Shown here: piece by piece, positions 1 to 7,101 of the stretch
Layout of the letters: each line of letters begins with the position of its first letter
Position numbering within the stretch: the first letter of the stretch is position 1
Source of the DNA: an uncultured Desulfohalobiaceae bacterium
Lineage (GTDB): Bacteria > Desulfobacterota > Desulfovibrionia > Desulfovibrionales > Desulfonatronovibrionaceae
DNA length: 13,068 nt
Assembly: GCA_913055195.1 (NCBI GenBank)
Contig: CAJXJU010000006.1
Coordinates: forward strand, 1 to 13,068
Reading direction: 5' to 3'
The notes under the pieces: generated by a model
The model's input: the letters and a program-made list of their open reading frames with translations, nothing else
What the model was told of the DNA's origin: nothing
The model's database searches: none
Position numbers and translations under genes: made by a program

Positions 1-3
1 GAT

Positions 4-27
4 TTCGATATTCGAATTTCGAATTTC
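4..27. repeat. heptamer tandem repeat upstream of lptD
   Basis: Three consecutive 7-bp units of the TTCGAAT type (TTCGATA, TTCGAAT, TTCGAAT, then TTC) lie at the left edge. The unit length matches the 7-bp periodicity of other intergenic repeats in this window, although the unit sequence differs. It may extend beyond the window. No function is visible. Confidence 0.6.
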
Positions 28-54
28 TCAACTTTCGGAACTCCGAAAGTTGAG
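27..54. repeat. perfect 12-bp inverted repeat (hairpin)
   Basis: The arms CTCAACTTTCGG (27-38) and CCGAAAGTTGAG (43-54) are perfectly complementary around a 4-base loop. No T-tract follows on either strand, so a classical intrinsic terminator is not supported. It ends 23 bases before the lptD start codon. It could end an upstream transcript, protect an RNA end or simply be a dispersed palindrome. Confidence 0.7.
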
Positions 55-77
55 TCAAAGAAACATTGAGGAAATAA

Positions 78-2345
78 GTGCGCTGCCTTTACCGTTTAAT
101 CATTCTCCTTTCATGTCTGTGGCATACGACTTGCGCCTTTGCCGGGGAAATCCCCTGGCAGTTAGAGGCAGACAGGATTGTTGGTAAAAAATATCCAGGA
201 GTAGTAGAAGCCTTTGGCTCGGTACTTCTTTTTAAAGGAGATGATTATCTCCAGGCCGACTATGCCCGCTTTTATCCAGACACCCACTGGGTCTATTTGC
301 GTGGCCATGTAAAGGTCAAATGGGAGCAAGATTATTTGCAGGCAGAAGAAGCTGAATTTGATTTAAAAAATAAAGTGGGCTGGCTCAAAAAAGGCCAGAT
401 ATTTCTGGCCAGAGAACATATCTACTTTAAAGGCGAACAGCTGGAGAAAACCGGGAAAAATACTTATAAATTCAAAGAGGCCACTGTGACATCCTGCGAT
501 GGCGAACACCCGGCCTGGTCATTGAAAACCTCTGAGGGTGAACTAACCATTGATGGTTATGCAACACTCTGGCATCCACGCTTTCAGGTAAAAAACAAGA
601 CAATTCTTTATTTTCCTTATGCGATAGTACCGGTTAAAACCAAACGCCAGAGCGGTTTGTTAATTCCTCAAATAAGCCACAGTAACCGTCTGGGTTTAAA
701 CATCAACCAACCCTACTATCAGGTAATTGATGAAGAAAATGATTTCACTATTTTTGAAAATTATTACAGCCAGAAAGGAGTCATGCATGGCCTGGAATTT
801 CGGCACACTCCGAATCTGGATACCAAGGGGCTCTGGCGGTTTGACTATTTAAAAGACAAAAAAGAAGCCAGTGAAACAGACGAAGACTCAAGATTTCAGG
901 GCGATGGCCTGATCAGGCCGAACACAGACCGCTTCTGGCTTCGGGGCAAATTTAATGGGTATCTTTTTTCTCCTGAATGGAAAACTAAAATAGACCTTGA
1001 TCTGGTTTCAGATCAAAACTACCTGCGCGAATTTGATAATGGACTTTCAGGATTTAAACGCAGCAGAAAAGAATTCCTCAAACAATTTGGCCGGGATATT
1101 GAGGATAATGATGACCTGACCCGCACCAATACTTTAAGTCTTTCCAAAACCTGGGCTGATCCTATCGCTCTTGGCCTTGACGCGCGCGTAGTTTACACAC
1201 AAAACCTTGAGTATGCCAACAACAATCTGGATCCGGCCCAAAATCCTACTTTGCAGCGTTTGCCTGAACTGAATCTGGATATTTATAAAACACCCATCGC
1301 GGGGACGCCTTTTGAATTTGAAACCCGGAACCAACTGGTCTATTTCTGGCGCGAATATGGAACAAGAGGATACAGAGTTGACCTTCATCCAAAAATAAGC
1401 CTTCCCATTAAAACCGACTATCTCACCATCATCCCCGGGGCTGGCTGGCGACAGACCATCTATTTTATTGATAAATTTGAAAATGATCCTGCAGCTAGAG
1501 ATACACAGCACAGACAGCAATCAAGAGGAATTTATGACCTTTCCTTGAGCGCCAATACAGAACTCTTTCGTGTCTATGATCTTGAAAATGACGTAAAGCT
1601 TGAACATCCTGGCCAATCAGAATGGACAAAAATCAAGCACACAATAACTCCAAAAATTGATTACACATATATCCCGGAAAAAGACCAGGAAGACCTGCCT
1701 GATTTTGATTCCGTAGATCGCATTCAACCTGAAGATGAACTAACTTACTCGCTGATAAATTTATTCACCCGTCGTAAAGATACCCTGGTAGCTGACGCAG
1801 AGACAAACAAAACAATTGTTGATAAAAATTATCTGGATTTCTTACGCCTTAAACTTGAACAAAGTTATGATTTTCGTGAAGCCAGGCGAAATAGAGAACT
1901 GGACAATTATTCCAGACGGCCTTTTTCTGACCTGCTTACAGACATGACTTTAAAGCCCGAACAATACTTATCCCTGACATCAAAAACCTATTATTCTTTT
2001 TACCTGAACAAAATTACTGAACATGAACACCTTGTGACACTCTCCTGGCCTCAAAAAATGTCTGTCTGGTTTGGCCTGGATTTTCAGGAAATAATAGATG
2101 AATACAAACGCAGACGTGAAAACAGAATCAAAATCTTAAATCTCGGTTCCCGAATTGACTTTATTCCTGACTGGCGCATCAAATTATTATACCGTAAAGA
2201 TCTGGAAAAGGAAAAAGAGCTCAGCCGCACCATCTTTCTTACCTATCTGCACCAATGCTTTACCCTGGACTTTATCTTTGAGCGCACAGACTATGAAGAA
2301 CGCTATGAAATAAGGCTCAACCTGCTTAATCTGGGAAGCATTTAA
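78..2345 (+). CDS. lptD: LPS-assembly outer-membrane protein LptD
   Basis: Outer-membrane beta-barrel that inserts lipopolysaccharide into the outer leaflet, the final step of the Lpt bridge, normally with the lipoprotein LptE. The GTG start is supported by GAGGA five bases upstream and by the signal peptide it opens: basic n-region MRCLYR, hydrophobic core LIILLSCLW, cleavage after AFA (residue 22). Residues about 25-135 form the OstA/LptA-like periplasmic domain (LEADRIVGKKYPGVVEAFG; EEAEFDL). The motif VTSCDGEHPAWS with Cys140 matches the conserved cysteine motif at the domain border. The rest is barrel-like alternating sequence and ends LNLLNLGSI. The mature protein has only two cysteines, Cys140 and Cys727, so one interdomain disulfide is possible, against the two of E. 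coli. At 755 residues the length is normal. mutL follows on the same strand after 232 bases. Confidence 0.95.
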   Translation: MRCLYRLIILLSCLWHTTCAFAGEIPWQLEADRIVGKKYPGVVEAFGSVLLFKGDDYLQADYARFYPDTHWVYLRGHVKVKWEQDYLQAEEAEFDLKNKVGWLKKGQIFLAREHIYFKGEQLEKTGKNTYKFKEATVTSCDGEHPAWSLKTSEGELTIDGYATLWHPRFQVKNKTILYFPYAIVPVKTKRQSGLLIPQISHSNRLGLNINQPYYQVIDEENDFTIFENYYSQKGVMHGLEFRHTPNLDTKGLWRFDYLKDKKEASETDEDSRFQGDGLIRPNTDRFWLRGKFNGYLFSPEWKTKIDLDLVSDQNYLREFDNGLSGFKRSRKEFLKQFGRDIEDNDDLTRTNTLSLSKTWADPIALGLDARVVYTQNLEYANNNLDPAQNPTLQRLPELNLDIYKTPIAGTPFEFETRNQLVYFWREYGTRGYRVDLHPKISLPIKTDYLTIIPGAGWRQTIYFIDKFENDPAARDTQHRQQSRGIYDLSLSANTELFRVYDLENDVKLEHPGQSEWTKIKHTITPKIDYTYIPEKDQEDLPDFDSVDRIQPEDELTYSLINLFTRRKDTLVADAETNKTIVDKNYLDFLRLKLEQSYDFREARRNRELDNYSRRPFSDLLTDMTLKPEQYLSLTSKTYYSFYLNKITEHEHLVTLSWPQKMSVWFGLDFQEIIDEYKRRRENRIKILNLGSRIDFIPDWRIKLLYRKDLEKEKELSRTIFLTYLHQCFTLDFIFERTDYEERYEIRLNLLNLGSI

Positions 2346-2355
2346 GGGAAGGAGG
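2346..2355 (+). promoter_or_regulatory. strong purine-rich Shine-Dalgarno-like site
   Basis: GGGAAGGAGG directly follows the lptD stop and precedes ATG codons at 2360 and 2367. The first opens a 5-codon frame (MKDEG). The second opens a 68-codon frame that ends at 2573, four bases before the mutL start. It may initiate a short leader; this is inference from position only. Confidence 0.35.
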
Positions 2356-2503
2356 AAGGATGAAGGATGAAGGATGAAAGGGAAAAGAAGGAAGTCGCCA
2401 GTATGAAGGAAAAAAAGAATTTTTCTTTATCATTTAAAATTAATTTTTTTCCTCACATTTTCTTCATCAGCTTTACAAATTTCATCCTTCATCCTTCATC
2501 CTT
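2356..2503. repeat. perfect 24-bp inverted repeat made of heptamers
   Basis: Positions 2356-2379 (AAGGATG repeated, ending AAA) are perfectly complementary to 2480-2503 (TTTCATCC, then CATCCTT repeats). The arms are separated by 100 bases. The transcript between lptD and mutL could form a long stem, in several registers because the arms are heptamer repeats. The right arm continues into the 30-bp tandem repeat. No U-tract marks it as a terminator. Confidence 0.75.
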
Positions 2504-2568
2504 CATCCTTTATTTCATTCATCCTTCATCCTTCATCCTTTATTTCATTCATCCTTCATACTTCATAC
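2481..2568. repeat. nested 7-bp/30-bp tandem repeat before mutL
   Basis: The heptamer CATCCTT is repeated, and it is organised into a 30-bp unit: 2491-2520 and 2521-2550 are identical, followed by a partial degenerate copy to about 2568 (ATCCTTCATACTTCATAC). The array stops about 10 bases before the mutL ATG. An open frame at 2367-2573 runs through it and would encode a low-complexity hydrophobic tail (IHPSSFILYF repeated); I treat that frame as a by-product of the repeat. Slippage here would change the mutL leader length. Confidence 0.85.
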
Positions 2569-2577
2569 TTTAAAAAT

Positions 2578-4335
2578 ATGTCCCCAAACAAAATCAAAAT
2601 CCTGCCACCAGAGTTACAGAACCAGATTGCGGCCGGAGAGGTGGTTGAGCGTCCGGCCAGCGTGGTCAAAGAACTCATTGAAAATAGTCTGGATGCCCGG
2701 GCCACAAGGATTATCGTCAAATTAGAAGCAGGCGGGCAAAGACTGATCCAGGTTCAGGATAATGGACATGGCATAGCCGCGCAGGATTTGCCCCTGGCCT
2801 TAACCCGTCATGCAACCAGTAAACTTTTTAGCCTGAATGACTTGCAGGCCATAAAAAGTTTTGGTTTCAGGGGAGAAGCCCTGCCCAGCATAGCATCGGT
2901 CTCTCATCTGACCATCTCTTCTATCACCGGCAAACAGAAAGAAGGACATTTTGTAGAAGTTATGTTTGGCCGGATCATTGATCAGGGTCCCGCGGCTATT
3001 GCCTCCGGTACAACAGTCAGAGTGGAAAACCTTCTGGCCAATGTTCCTGCCAGATTAAAATTTCTTAAGAAGCAGACCACAGAACATAAAAAATGCACGG
3101 ATATTTTTTGCCGCTTTGCCCTGGCCTATCTAAATACTGATTTTGAACTCTTTTCCGGCCCCCGTTCCCTGTTAAGATTCTTTGCTGGTCAATCACTTGC
3201 AGACAGGTTACAACAAATCTGGCCCGGGCAAATAACAGCGGGATTAAAACCTTTTGAGCTCAAAACAGATGGCCTGCACATTTTTGGGCTTGCTGGTTCT
3301 CCTGACACAGCCCAGGCAAGGGCTGAACGCATCTATTTTTATGTCAATAACAGGCCAGTCACGGACAAACTTCTCCTGTCTGCCTTAAGACAGGCCTATA
3401 AAGGCACACTTTTAAGCCGGGAATTTCCCCAGGCTGTATTGTTTATTGATCTTCCACCAGATGAAGTGGATGTAAATGTGCATCCAGCCAAGGCTGAGGT
3501 CAGATTCAAAGATGAGCAATTTATTTTCTCTCAGGTTACAAGGGCAGTTGGACAGATTTTTACAACCCGGATAGCAACAGCGCCATTATCTGAATCTCAT
3601 CAGCCAACCAGCACTTCACCACTTAAAGATAACACCTACACCAGGCTCCCCATGCCTGAAATTAAATTTGATCTATCAAACAACACACCACCCCAGCCTG
3701 ACCCCGAACATGAACATTCTCCACCACCTGAACTGCCAGCACAGAATTATGTTCACGAACTTACGCCCCTCAGATATGCTGCAAAATCGCCAGAACAACC
3801 TCTTTATTTAGGACAAATTGACAAAACCTATTTACTTTTAAAAATAAAAAATCAATTCATGATTCTGGACCAGCACGCTGTGCATGAACGCATCCTTTAC
3901 GAACAAAACAAAAAAAGGGGCTTTAAAGGAGTTAAAAAAAATCTTGTCATCCCTTTAGAACTTATCTTACATCCTGCTGAACAAAAGGCTTTAATTTCTT
4001 ACTGGCCTAAACTGGAATCCCTCGGCTTTGTGCTGGAACAGGTGACATCCCGGAGAACAATTGTTAAAGCTATTCCTCAGGATTTAAGCCCTGGCCAGGC
4101 AAAAGACTTTCTGCAAACCCTCTTAAGCAGAGAAATTGATACTCTTGATGAAATCTGGATACTTATGGCCTGCCGGGCAGCCATAAAAGCAGGACAGGAA
4201 TTGACTGATGACGAGGCCCTGGGGCTGATTAATTCCTGGCTTACATGCCCCAATAAAGACTATTGCCCTCATGGTCGTCCTGTGGCTATTGTCCTGGAAG
4301 GCAGGCTGCTGGAGAAAATGTTTAAAAGGAAATGA
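2578..4335 (+). CDS. mutL: DNA mismatch repair protein MutL (endonuclease type)
   Basis: Couples mismatch recognition by MutS to strand incision and excision. The N-terminal GHKL ATPase shows its motifs in order: KELIENSLDA with catalytic Glu35 and Mg-binding Asn36, DNGHGI at 61-66, HATSKL at 78-83, GFRGEAL at 96-102. A Pro-rich linker spans about residues 335-400. The C-terminal dimerisation domain carries DQHAVHERILYE (431-442), which fits the DQHA(X)2E(X)4E metal-binding motif, plus ACRAAIKAG and CPHGRP (563-568). This is the nicking form found in bacteria without MutH. At 585 residues it is family-typical. The ATG has no recognisable Shine-Dalgarno; it follows an AT-rich tract right after the tandem repeats, so expression may depend on coupling to an upstream frame or on weak initiation. 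purD follows after 12 bases. Confidence 0.96.
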   Translation: MSPNKIKILPPELQNQIAAGEVVERPASVVKELIENSLDARATRIIVKLEAGGQRLIQVQDNGHGIAAQDLPLALTRHATSKLFSLNDLQAIKSFGFRGEALPSIASVSHLTISSITGKQKEGHFVEVMFGRIIDQGPAAIASGTTVRVENLLANVPARLKFLKKQTTEHKKCTDIFCRFALAYLNTDFELFSGPRSLLRFFAGQSLADRLQQIWPGQITAGLKPFELKTDGLHIFGLAGSPDTAQARAERIYFYVNNRPVTDKLLLSALRQAYKGTLLSREFPQAVLFIDLPPDEVDVNVHPAKAEVRFKDEQFIFSQVTRAVGQIFTTRIATAPLSESHQPTSTSPLKDNTYTRLPMPEIKFDLSNNTPPQPDPEHEHSPPPELPAQNYVHELTPLRYAAKSPEQPLYLGQIDKTYLLLKIKNQFMILDQHAVHERILYEQNKKRGFKGVKKNLVIPLELILHPAEQKALISYWPKLESLGFVLEQVTSRRTIVKAIPQDLSPGQAKDFLQTLLSREIDTLDEIWILMACRAAIKAGQELTDDEALGLINSWLTCPNKDYCPHGRPVAIVLEGRLLEKMFKRK

Positions 4336-4336
4336 T

Positions 4337-4343
4337 AAGGAGG
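4337..4343 (+). promoter_or_regulatory. purD ribosome binding site
   Basis: AAGGAGG sits four bases before the purD ATG, inside the 12-base mutL-purD gap. It fixes the purD start and contrasts with mutL, which has no such site. It supports co-transcription of the two genes with independent translation. Confidence 0.85.
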
Positions 4344-4347
4344 TACT

Positions 4348-5625
4348 ATGAATATCCTGATAGTTGGCTCAGGTGGCCGGGAACATGCTCTGGCCTGGAA
4401 AATAAAACAAAGTCCTTTAGTCAAAAAATTATATATAGCTCCAGGCAATGGCGGAACTGCCCAGGAAGGAGAAAATGTGTCTATTGGCGCTGGAGATATT
4501 CCTGAACTGGTGCAGTTTGCCCGGGACAAAAAAATTGACCTTGTGGTGGCTGGGCCTGAGCTTCCCCTGGTTCTGGGGCTAAAAAATTCCCTGGACAAGG
4601 CCGGCATCCCATGCTTTGGGCCTGGTGCTTTTTGCGCTCAACTGGAAGGTAGCAAGGCCTTTGCCAAGTCACTCATGGCTGAAGCAGAGGTACCAACAGC
4701 AGATTTCAAGGTCTTTGACGATTATATCCTGGCCAGAGAATATCTTGCCGCGCAAAAAACTCCTATCGTAGTCAAGGCCAATGGCCTGGCCGCAGGCAAA
4801 GGGGTCATTGTTGCCGAAACTCTGGAAGAGGCCCAAAAAGCCCTTGAAGACATGATGGTCAAAAAAGTATTTGGCGCTGCAGGAGACAGAGTGGTCATTG
4901 AGAAAGCCTTGACCGGCGAAGAAGCTTCCTTCCTGGCCTTTTGCGATGGCCACAACATTGCCTTTCTACCTTCTTCACAGGATCACAAACGTATTGGCGA
5001 AAACGACACCGGTCCCAATACCGGCGGCATGGGCGCTTATAGCCCGGCCCCGATTTTGCCTGAAGATAAATTTGAGGAAACAGCAAATCTTGTAATTAGA
5101 CCAATAATTCAACATCTGGAAGAAATGGATCACCCATTTAAAGGCGTCCTCTATGCAGGTCTGATGATCACTGATTCAGGGCCAAAGGTCCTGGAATATA
5201 ATGTCCGTTTTGGTGATCCTGAATGTCAGCCTTTACTTATGCGTCTTGAAACTGATCTGGTGGAGGTCATGCTGGCCTGTGTGGAAGGAACTCTAAACAA
5301 AATCCCATTGAAAATTAATCCCAAACATAGCATGTGTGTTGTCCTGGCAGCCAAAGGCTATCCAGGCCAATATGCCAGAGGACATGAAATATCAGGCATA
5401 AAAGAAGCAGACAACCTGCCAGGCGTAAAAGTTTTTCATGCTGGCACGACCATCAAAGACGGAACAATAGTCACCAATGGTGGGAGGGTACTTGGAGTTA
5501 CAGCCCTCGGCAATAATCTAAAGCAAGCAAAAGAAAATGCCTATGCAGCAGTAAGCAAAATAAACTTTAAAGATATGTATTTCAGGCGGGATATTGGAGA
5601 TAAGGGACTGAAAAAAGGAAGTTAA
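4348..5625 (+). CDS. purD: phosphoribosylamine--glycine ligase (GARS)
   Basis: Catalyses the second step of de novo purine synthesis in the cytosol: ATP + phosphoribosylamine + glycine to glycinamide ribonucleotide. The N-terminal domain begins MNILIVGSGGREHALAWKI, the family signature, followed by APGNGGTA. The ATP-grasp region includes VKANGLAAGKGVIVA and the GARS signature around residues 212-231 (DHKRIGENDTGP, TGGMGAYSP). LEYNVRFGDPE (282-292) supplies the metal-binding Glu283 and Asn285. A C-terminal lid ends in DMYFRRDIG. At 425 residues the length is normal, with no truncation or frameshift. The gene is probably co-transcribed with mutL and appears to be the last gene of that unit, since the next gene converges on it from the opposite strand. 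Confidence 0.97.
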   Translation: MNILIVGSGGREHALAWKIKQSPLVKKLYIAPGNGGTAQEGENVSIGAGDIPELVQFARDKKIDLVVAGPELPLVLGLKNSLDKAGIPCFGPGAFCAQLEGSKAFAKSLMAEAEVPTADFKVFDDYILAREYLAAQKTPIVVKANGLAAGKGVIVAETLEEAQKALEDMMVKKVFGAAGDRVVIEKALTGEEASFLAFCDGHNIAFLPSSQDHKRIGENDTGPNTGGMGAYSPAPILPEDKFEETANLVIRPIIQHLEEMDHPFKGVLYAGLMITDSGPKVLEYNVRFGDPECQPLLMRLETDLVEVMLACVEGTLNKIPLKINPKHSMCVVLAAKGYPGQYARGHEISGIKEADNLPGVKVFHAGTTIKDGTIVTNGGRVLGVTALGNNLKQAKENAYAAVSKINFKDMYFRRDIGDKGLKKGS

Positions 5626-5626
5626 T

Positions 5627-5667
5627 TCGCCTGTCCCCGCACGGAAAAATTTACTTCTTGCAGGCGA
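5627..5667. repeat. palindrome-bounded intergenic element, copy 1 (divergent)
   Basis: TCGCCTG (5627-5633) and CAGGCGA (5661-5667) are perfect inverted repeats around 27 bases that include TGTCCCCGC. The ends match those of the hairpins at 8575-8601 and 9929-9955 (CGCCTGC...GCAGGCGAC), but the interior differs. It fills the gap between the converging purD and the ATPase gene. With a long loop and no flanking T-tract it is a poor intrinsic terminator. Confidence 0.5.
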
Positions 5668-5670
5668 CTC

Positions 5671-6867
5671 TTATTTCATAAATCCAAAAAGCCATAATGG
5701 AATTTTGTTTTCAGATAGCACTATATCCATATCAACAACAAGAAAGGAATCAGATACGTCTTTAATTTGTTTGATATCTTTATTTTTTCCACCTATTTCA
5801 AATATATACTGATTTACTTGAAAATCACCAATATCTGAATAAAAGATATTATCAAAACAACTGACAAAAAAAGTTTCTCGTACTGTACCTATATTTACTT
5901 CAATATTAAACTCGCTAGAAAAAGTATATAAGATATTTGAATTATGAAAAAAAAGCTTTTGAGGCTTTCTGGAAATTTTTTTTGTATATTTTTTCAATGA
6001 TCTAAATATCTTTGTTTGGTTTAATATATCAAGATATATATATAGAGTCGGCTGTGTAATTTTTAGCTCTCTTGCAAGTTTTGAAATATTTACTTTATAT
6101 GGTACTCTTGCTTCTATTAAGCTAAAAATAAGTTTTTTAAAAACAATAAGATTTTCAAATTTTATTTTTTTTAATCCTGGTATATCTTCATAGATAATCT
6201 TTTCCAGCGCATTAAATAATTTTTCTCTATAGGTTTCAATATTTTCAACAAAAAAAGGATAGGCCCCTATTTTGAGATATTCTTGAAATTCACTATAAAT
6301 AAAAGGATATTGCATAAGAAGATCATTGCTAATATCAATAGAATTCTTTACTATCTCTTTTAATGTGTAGTTCGGCAGATTAATATCGTGTTTTAGCTCC
6401 AAAAACTCCCTGAAGGTCAATTCATTCATCTGGATGATGTATGCTCGTCTGCTTAAATCATACTGCTCATAAAGAATATTGAGCATGGAAGAACCGCTAA
6501 AACGTATAAATAAGTCAGGGAATGAATCATATAAATTTTTTATTTCCTGTGTCCAATTGGGATATTTATGGATTTCGTCAATAATCAGCATTCTGCCATT
6601 TAAGGCGTAAAATTGTTCTGCGATTCCATAAATTGAAGTATTGGCCATGATTATGTCATCCGCAATAAGATAAAGGGATTGGCCAGATTGAAAATGTTGT
6701 TTTAAATATTGCAGAAGAAGCGTTGTTTTGCCTACGCCTCTTGCGCCAAGCAAACCAACCAACCTGTCCCTGGCAGCTATTTTTTTCATATATTGTTTAC
6801 GGATAAACTTTAAAGGAACAGAATTTAAAAGTCTTAACTGCTTTTTTTTGAAATATTCCAGGATCAT
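5671..6867 (-). CDS. AAA_14/DUF4143-type ATPase
   Basis: AAA-fold ATPase of the large family with an N-terminal AAA_14 domain and a C-terminal DUF4143-like domain; the cellular role of the family is mostly unknown. Walker A GARGVGKTT is at residues 41-49 (Lys47), Walker B MLIIDEIH at 93-100 (Asp97, Glu98), and a sensor-like strand IRFSGSS at 121-127. A winged-helix-like segment (LARELKITQPTLYIYLDIL) lies near residues 265-283. The C-terminus has GDFQVNQYIFEIGGKNK (Asp348, Glu357, Lys361), which resembles the PD-(D/E)XK-like core seen in this family. The ATG is supported by GGAG four bases upstream (GGAGACCATG). The gene is markedly AT-rich compared with mutL and purD, consistent with acquisition. 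It converges on purD and diverges from the second ATPase. I infer no specific substrate. Confidence 0.85.
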   Translation of the reverse strand: MILEYFKKKQLRLLNSVPLKFIRKQYMKKIAARDRLVGLLGARGVGKTTLLLQYLKQHFQSGQSLYLIADDIIMANTSIYGIAEQFYALNGRMLIIDEIHKYPNWTQEIKNLYDSFPDLFIRFSGSSMLNILYEQYDLSRRAYIIQMNELTFREFLELKHDINLPNYTLKEIVKNSIDISNDLLMQYPFIYSEFQEYLKIGAYPFFVENIETYREKLFNALEKIIYEDIPGLKKIKFENLIVFKKLIFSLIEARVPYKVNISKLARELKITQPTLYIYLDILNQTKIFRSLKKYTKKISRKPQKLFFHNSNILYTFSSEFNIEVNIGTVRETFFVSCFDNIFYSDIGDFQVNQYIFEIGGKNKDIKQIKDVSDSFLVVDMDIVLSENKIPLWLFGFMK

Positions 6868-7099
6868 GGTCTCCGTTTACCTGCTCGCAAATTAAATTTT
6901 CTTTTTCTTGATAAAAATCATAAGTCAACTTTTGAAAAAATAGCCATTTTTTTATATTTTGTAAAGTACATTTTTACAATTAGATAAGAACCAGCAAGTC
7001 TATTTTAATTAAAAAAAGGGGACATGCAAATAATGATTATTCTCAAACCATTATTTTTTTATCCTTGCTTTTTGAAAGGTTATCTTTTAAAAAGCAAGG
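6868..7099. other. AT-rich divergent intergenic region
   Basis: A very AT-rich spacer between two divergent ATPase genes. It contains a possible + strand promoter (6932-6960), a small palindrome AATAATGATTATT (7029-7041), a GGGGACA motif near 7018-7024, and the left part of the hairpin that overlaps the right-hand gene's start. I see no credible gene in it. Confidence 0.6.
6932..6960 (+). promoter_or_regulatory. weak sigma70-like promoter candidate for the + strand ATPase
   Basis: TTGAAA (6932-6937) and TATTTT (6955-6960) are 17 bases apart. AT-rich DNA produces such matches by chance, so this is only a candidate. It would give a leader of roughly 130 bases that includes the hairpin at 7061-7101. 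Confidence 0.25.
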
Positions 7100-7101
7100 A
7101 T
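7061..7101 (+). promoter_or_regulatory. hairpin covering an ATPase start codon
   Basis: ATCCTTGCTTTTT (7061-7073) pairs perfectly with AAAAAGCAAGGAT (7089-7101). The stem continues inward with GAAAG against CTTTT (one G-T wobble), giving 18 pairs around the loop GTTAT. The right arm includes the AAGG ahead of the ATG and the first two bases of the ATG at 7100-7102. If formed in mRNA it would hide the translation start. Confidence 0.65.

Noticed and set aside
1134..1520. 128-codon - strand frame inside lptD
   Set aside because: Antisense shadow of a well-supported outer-membrane protein gene.
2481..2568. CRISPR-like array
   Set aside because: The 30-bp units are adjacent with no unique spacers, and they are composed of internal heptamers; this is a tandem repeat.
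2367..2573. 68-codon + strand open frame before mutL as a protein gene
   Set aside because: The second half is coded by the 7/30-bp tandem repeat and gives a low-complexity hydrophobic tail. I keep it only as a possible leader frame.
4269..5086. Several - strand open frames within mutL and purD
   Set aside because: They lie antisense to clear mutL and purD coding sequence, have no family-like motifs and no supporting ribosome binding sites.
5627..5667. Intrinsic terminator after purD
   Set aside because: The stem is 7 bp with a loop of 27 bases and no U-tract on either strand; it is better described as a palindrome-bounded repeat.
5671..6867. Functional nuclease activity of the DUF4143-type ATPases
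   Set aside because: Only a PD-(D/E)XK-like residue pattern can be seen; the family's activity is not established, so I do not claim cleavage.
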